A stretch of 6,475 nt of DNA, from the NCBI GenBank assembly GCA_947587775.1, contig CANPYD010000059.1:1-6475 (forward strand). The letters run 5' to 3'. The stretch comes from an uncultured Clostridia bacterium (GTDB taxonomy: Bacteria > Bacillota > Clostridia > Christensenellales > Borkfalkiaceae). Both the position numbers and the translations under genes were made by a program. Below are positions 5,375-6,475 of the stretch, one piece after another. The notes under the pieces were generated by a model that saw only the letters and a list, made by a program, of their open reading frames with translations, was not told the DNA's origin and searched no databases. Numbering within the stretch: the first letter of the stretch is position 1; each line of letters starts with the position of its first letter.

Positions 5375-6096
5375 AGTAAAAGCCCCCACAGCGCCTCAAC
5401 GGGCATTCCGAACGCAAGTCCCCAGATGGCAAGGATGGGAAAACCAAGATATTTTTCGGCAAACTGCATGATCCAGCCGAGAATGTTGAATTGATCCATC
5501 TGATAAATGCCGAAATTCACAAAAATGCGGCAAATGAAACTCTCCGCGATGAGAAAGAGCAGGATATAGTACCCGTATTGCCTTAAAAAGCGGTAGACGG
5601 GGCCACGGCGCTTATTGAGTGCGTCCACGATGCGGAAACCGTCGAGAGGATAGAACGGCAATAGGTTGAAAACGCAAAATCCGAGGCTGTACGCATAGAG
5701 CGACAGAAGGAGAAAGCGAAGAAAGGTCGTCAAAAAGACGATCGAAGGCATAAAATTGATGACGAGAAGCGCGAGCGGGTAAAAGAGAAACGCCATGATA
5801 TAATTCGTGACGACGCCCGCACACGCCGTAAGCCCGAGTCCCAAACGATACCGCTTGAAGTTATTGGGATTGATCGGCACGGGTTTTGCCCACCCGAACC
5901 CGACAAGCGTAAAACAGATGAGCCCGACAAGATCGAAATGCCTGAGAGGATTGACGGAAAGACGGCCGTAGATTTTCGGCGTCGGATCCCCGCATTTGTA
6001 GGCAACGAAAGCATGTGCGAACTCGTGGAGCGTCAGGACGACGACCACGGCAAGAAAACTTGCGATCAGTTCGATAATTTTGTTTGGATCAAACAT
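5368..6096 (-). CDS. Site-2 protease family M50 metallopeptidase, integral membrane
   Basis: This 242-residue intramembrane zinc protease of the small type has no PDZ or CBS domain. The zinc motif is HEFAH (His24, Glu25, His28) in the first membrane segment. It is followed by the family block CGDPTPKIYGRLSVNPLRH (35-53) and GWAKPVPINPNNF (68-80). The third zinc ligand is Asp152 in NLLPFYPLDG (144-153), where 'FYP' replaces the common 'IPP'. Several more hydrophobic segments lie at about 88-113, 118-142, 170-190 and near the C-terminus. The substrate is unknown; the gene often sits upstream of scpA in Clostridia, without a known functional link. There is no SD before ATG 6096, and the promoter -10 ends 8 nt before it, so a leaderless mRNA is predicted. 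The last codons overlap the scpA start. Confidence 0.93.
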   Translation of the reverse strand: MFDPNKIIELIASFLAVVVVLTLHEFAHAFVAYKCGDPTPKIYGRLSVNPLRHFDLVGLICFTLVGFGWAKPVPINPNNFKRYRLGLGLTACAGVVTNYIMAFLFYPLALLVINFMPSIVFLTTFLRFLLLSLYAYSLGFCVFNLLPFYPLDGFRIVDALNKRRGPVYRFLRQYGYYILLFLIAESFICRIFVNFGIYQMDQFNILGWIMQFAEKYLGFPILAIWGLAFGMPVEALWGLLLW

Positions 6097-6104
6097 ACAG
6101 GTAT

Positions 6105-6134
6105 ATTATACCATAAGAATGACATAAAAGGCAA
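6105..6134 (-). promoter_or_regulatory. Extended -10 promoter of the protease-scpA-scpB operon
   Basis: On the minus strand, TGGTATAAT (6113-6105) is a perfect extended -10. TTGCCT (6134-6129) can serve as a weaker -35, with an 18-bp spacer. Only 8 nt separate the -10 from the ATG at 6096. The expected transcription start is therefore within about 2 nt of the start codon, leaving no space for an SD. The insertion element begins a short distance upstream and may have replaced older upstream regulatory sequence. Confidence 0.75.
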
Positions 6135-6208
6135 GAGATTTTGTGACATTCCATCACAAGAAAATGTAGGTTTGTCAAACATATGAGACAGGGTGGGAAA
6201 GAAAAAAA

Positions 6209-6475
6209 TCAGTGCAGGAGGCCGTCATGGAGATAGTCTAAGATATATTGTTTGGGGGAATGCCAATTCAGAGGGCGCATGGGGAAGTTGTTGTAGTGTC
6301 TGAGATGAACGGCAAGCTGTTGTTTGAAATCCTCAAAGGAATGGAAGCGGTGCGTCGCATAAAAGTATTCGTTGTCCTTTCGGTGAGAACGTTCCACTTT
6401 GCCGTTGTGCCTCGGTGTGTAGGGACGAATGAGCTTATGCCTTATTCCCAACTCTTTGAGGCGCGCCTCAAAGAG
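6209..6475 (-). CDS. DDE transposase, C-terminal part (IS481/IS3-type rve integrase core), running off the window
   Basis: About 88 residues are visible, and the frame stays open to the right edge through LFEARLKELGIRHKL. The motif RPYTPRHNGKVERSHR is the third block of the DDE integrase fold. The Glu in GKVER (codon 6394-6392) is the expected catalytic glutamate. A C-terminal HYNNFPMRPLNWHSPKQYI block is typical of IS481/IS3-type transposases. The other two catalytic aspartates lie outside the window. The protein ends normally at TGA 6211-6209, so the visible part is intact. A start codon near 6451 (TTG) would cut through the conserved fold and is not the real start. Confidence 0.88.
   Translation of the reverse strand, partial: LFEARLKELGIRHKLIRPYTPRHNGKVERSHRKDNEYFYATHRFHSFEDFKQQLAVHLRHYNNFPMRPLNWHSPKQYILDYLHDGLLH
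6452..6475. repeat. Perfect 24-bp palindrome at the right edge
   Basis: The arm CTCTTTGAGGCG (6452-6463) is followed directly by its reverse complement (6464-6475), and the window ends on the last palindromic base. In the transposase frame it encodes LFEARLKE, which fits the family, so the sequence is probably genuine coding DNA rather than purely a fold-back artefact. Confidence 0.85.

Larger units (their letters stand above)
6142..6475 (-). mobile_element. End of an IS481/IS3-like insertion sequence (boundary uncertain)
   Basis: The stretch holds the transposase 3' end plus a noncoding tail of about 65 bp between its stop (6209) and the protease promoter. The tail has features expected of an IS end: an inverted pair TTGTGA (6141-6146) and TCACAA (6154-6159), a repeated TGWGACA at 6142-6148 and 6184-6190, and the self-complementary GTTTGACAAAC core at 6170-6180. 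The tip could be the TGT at 6142 or the TGT at 6165; I cannot decide without the other end. A T-run directly after the stop (6208-6198 on the minus strand) may help end transcription. Confidence 0.55.

Noticed and set aside
4400..5494. 364-codon plus-strand frame opposite scpA and scpB
   Set aside because: It is antisense to both condensin genes, whose motifs and start sites are convincing.
6141..6159. Inverted pair TTGTGA/TCACAA as a CRP/FNR-like operator for the protease
   Set aside because: It resembles the TGTGA-N6-TCACA form, but the spacing is 7 by the TTGTGA arms, and it sits in what looks like IS-derived DNA, so an IS end is the better explanation.
5938..6186. 82-codon plus-strand frame crossing the protease start and the IS tail
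   Set aside because: It is antisense to the protease N-terminus and spans its promoter and the IS boundary; no SD or recognisable domain.
1..6475. CRISPR array, tRNA, rRNA, riboswitch or defence system
   Set aside because: I found no regularly spaced repeats, no cloverleaf or T-loop signature, and no conserved riboswitch motif; intergenic stretches are all too short or explained above.

Overview
The window looks like chromosomal DNA of a Clostridia-type Firmicute. The evidence is a Firmicutes-type LexA with a GAAC-N4-GTTY SOS box, an scpA-scpB pair beside a GerW/YtfJ sporulation-type gene and a D-Ala-D-Ala carboxypeptidase, strong Shine-Dalgarno sites, and TTG start codons. Codon use is fairly G+C-rich. 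A gut clostridial lineage is plausible, but the sequence does not fix the taxon. Most of the window is ordinary core genome. I see no CRISPR array, tRNA, rRNA or defence system, and no clearly new multi-gene system. The more unusual material is regulatory architecture.

Left part (1-1172): the 3' end of hflX (+ strand) overlaps tail-to-tail with a small cysteine-rich protein gene (- strand). That gene is divergent from lexA (+). The two genes share an intergenic region of about 120 bp. It carries two consensus-like promoters, one SOS box over the lexA -35, and nearly identical leaders in inverted orientation. A GC-rich hairpin at 1136-1161 separates lexA from the leftward genes.

Middle and right part (1173-6096): seven genes run leftward. 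In transcription order they are an M50 site-2 protease, scpA, scpB, a DUF2953-like membrane protein, ytfJ/gerW, a D,D-carboxypeptidase and rluB. The order resembles the B. subtilis scpA-scpB-...-dacB-spmA-spmB-rluB region, but spmA and spmB are absent. ScpA and ScpB are the non-SMC subunits of the Smc condensin. The carboxypeptidase trims peptidoglycan, YtfJ is a spore-associated family, and RluB pseudouridylates 23S rRNA. A strong intrinsic terminator lies just after scpB and contains the start codon of the next gene, so the cluster probably forms two units or is attenuated there. The protease promoter is so close to its ATG that a leaderless mRNA is predicted.

Right edge (about 6142-6475): the 3' end of an IS481/IS3-like DDE transposase gene, leftward, running off the window. 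Its last 24 bases form a perfect palindrome. The insertion element abuts the protease promoter.
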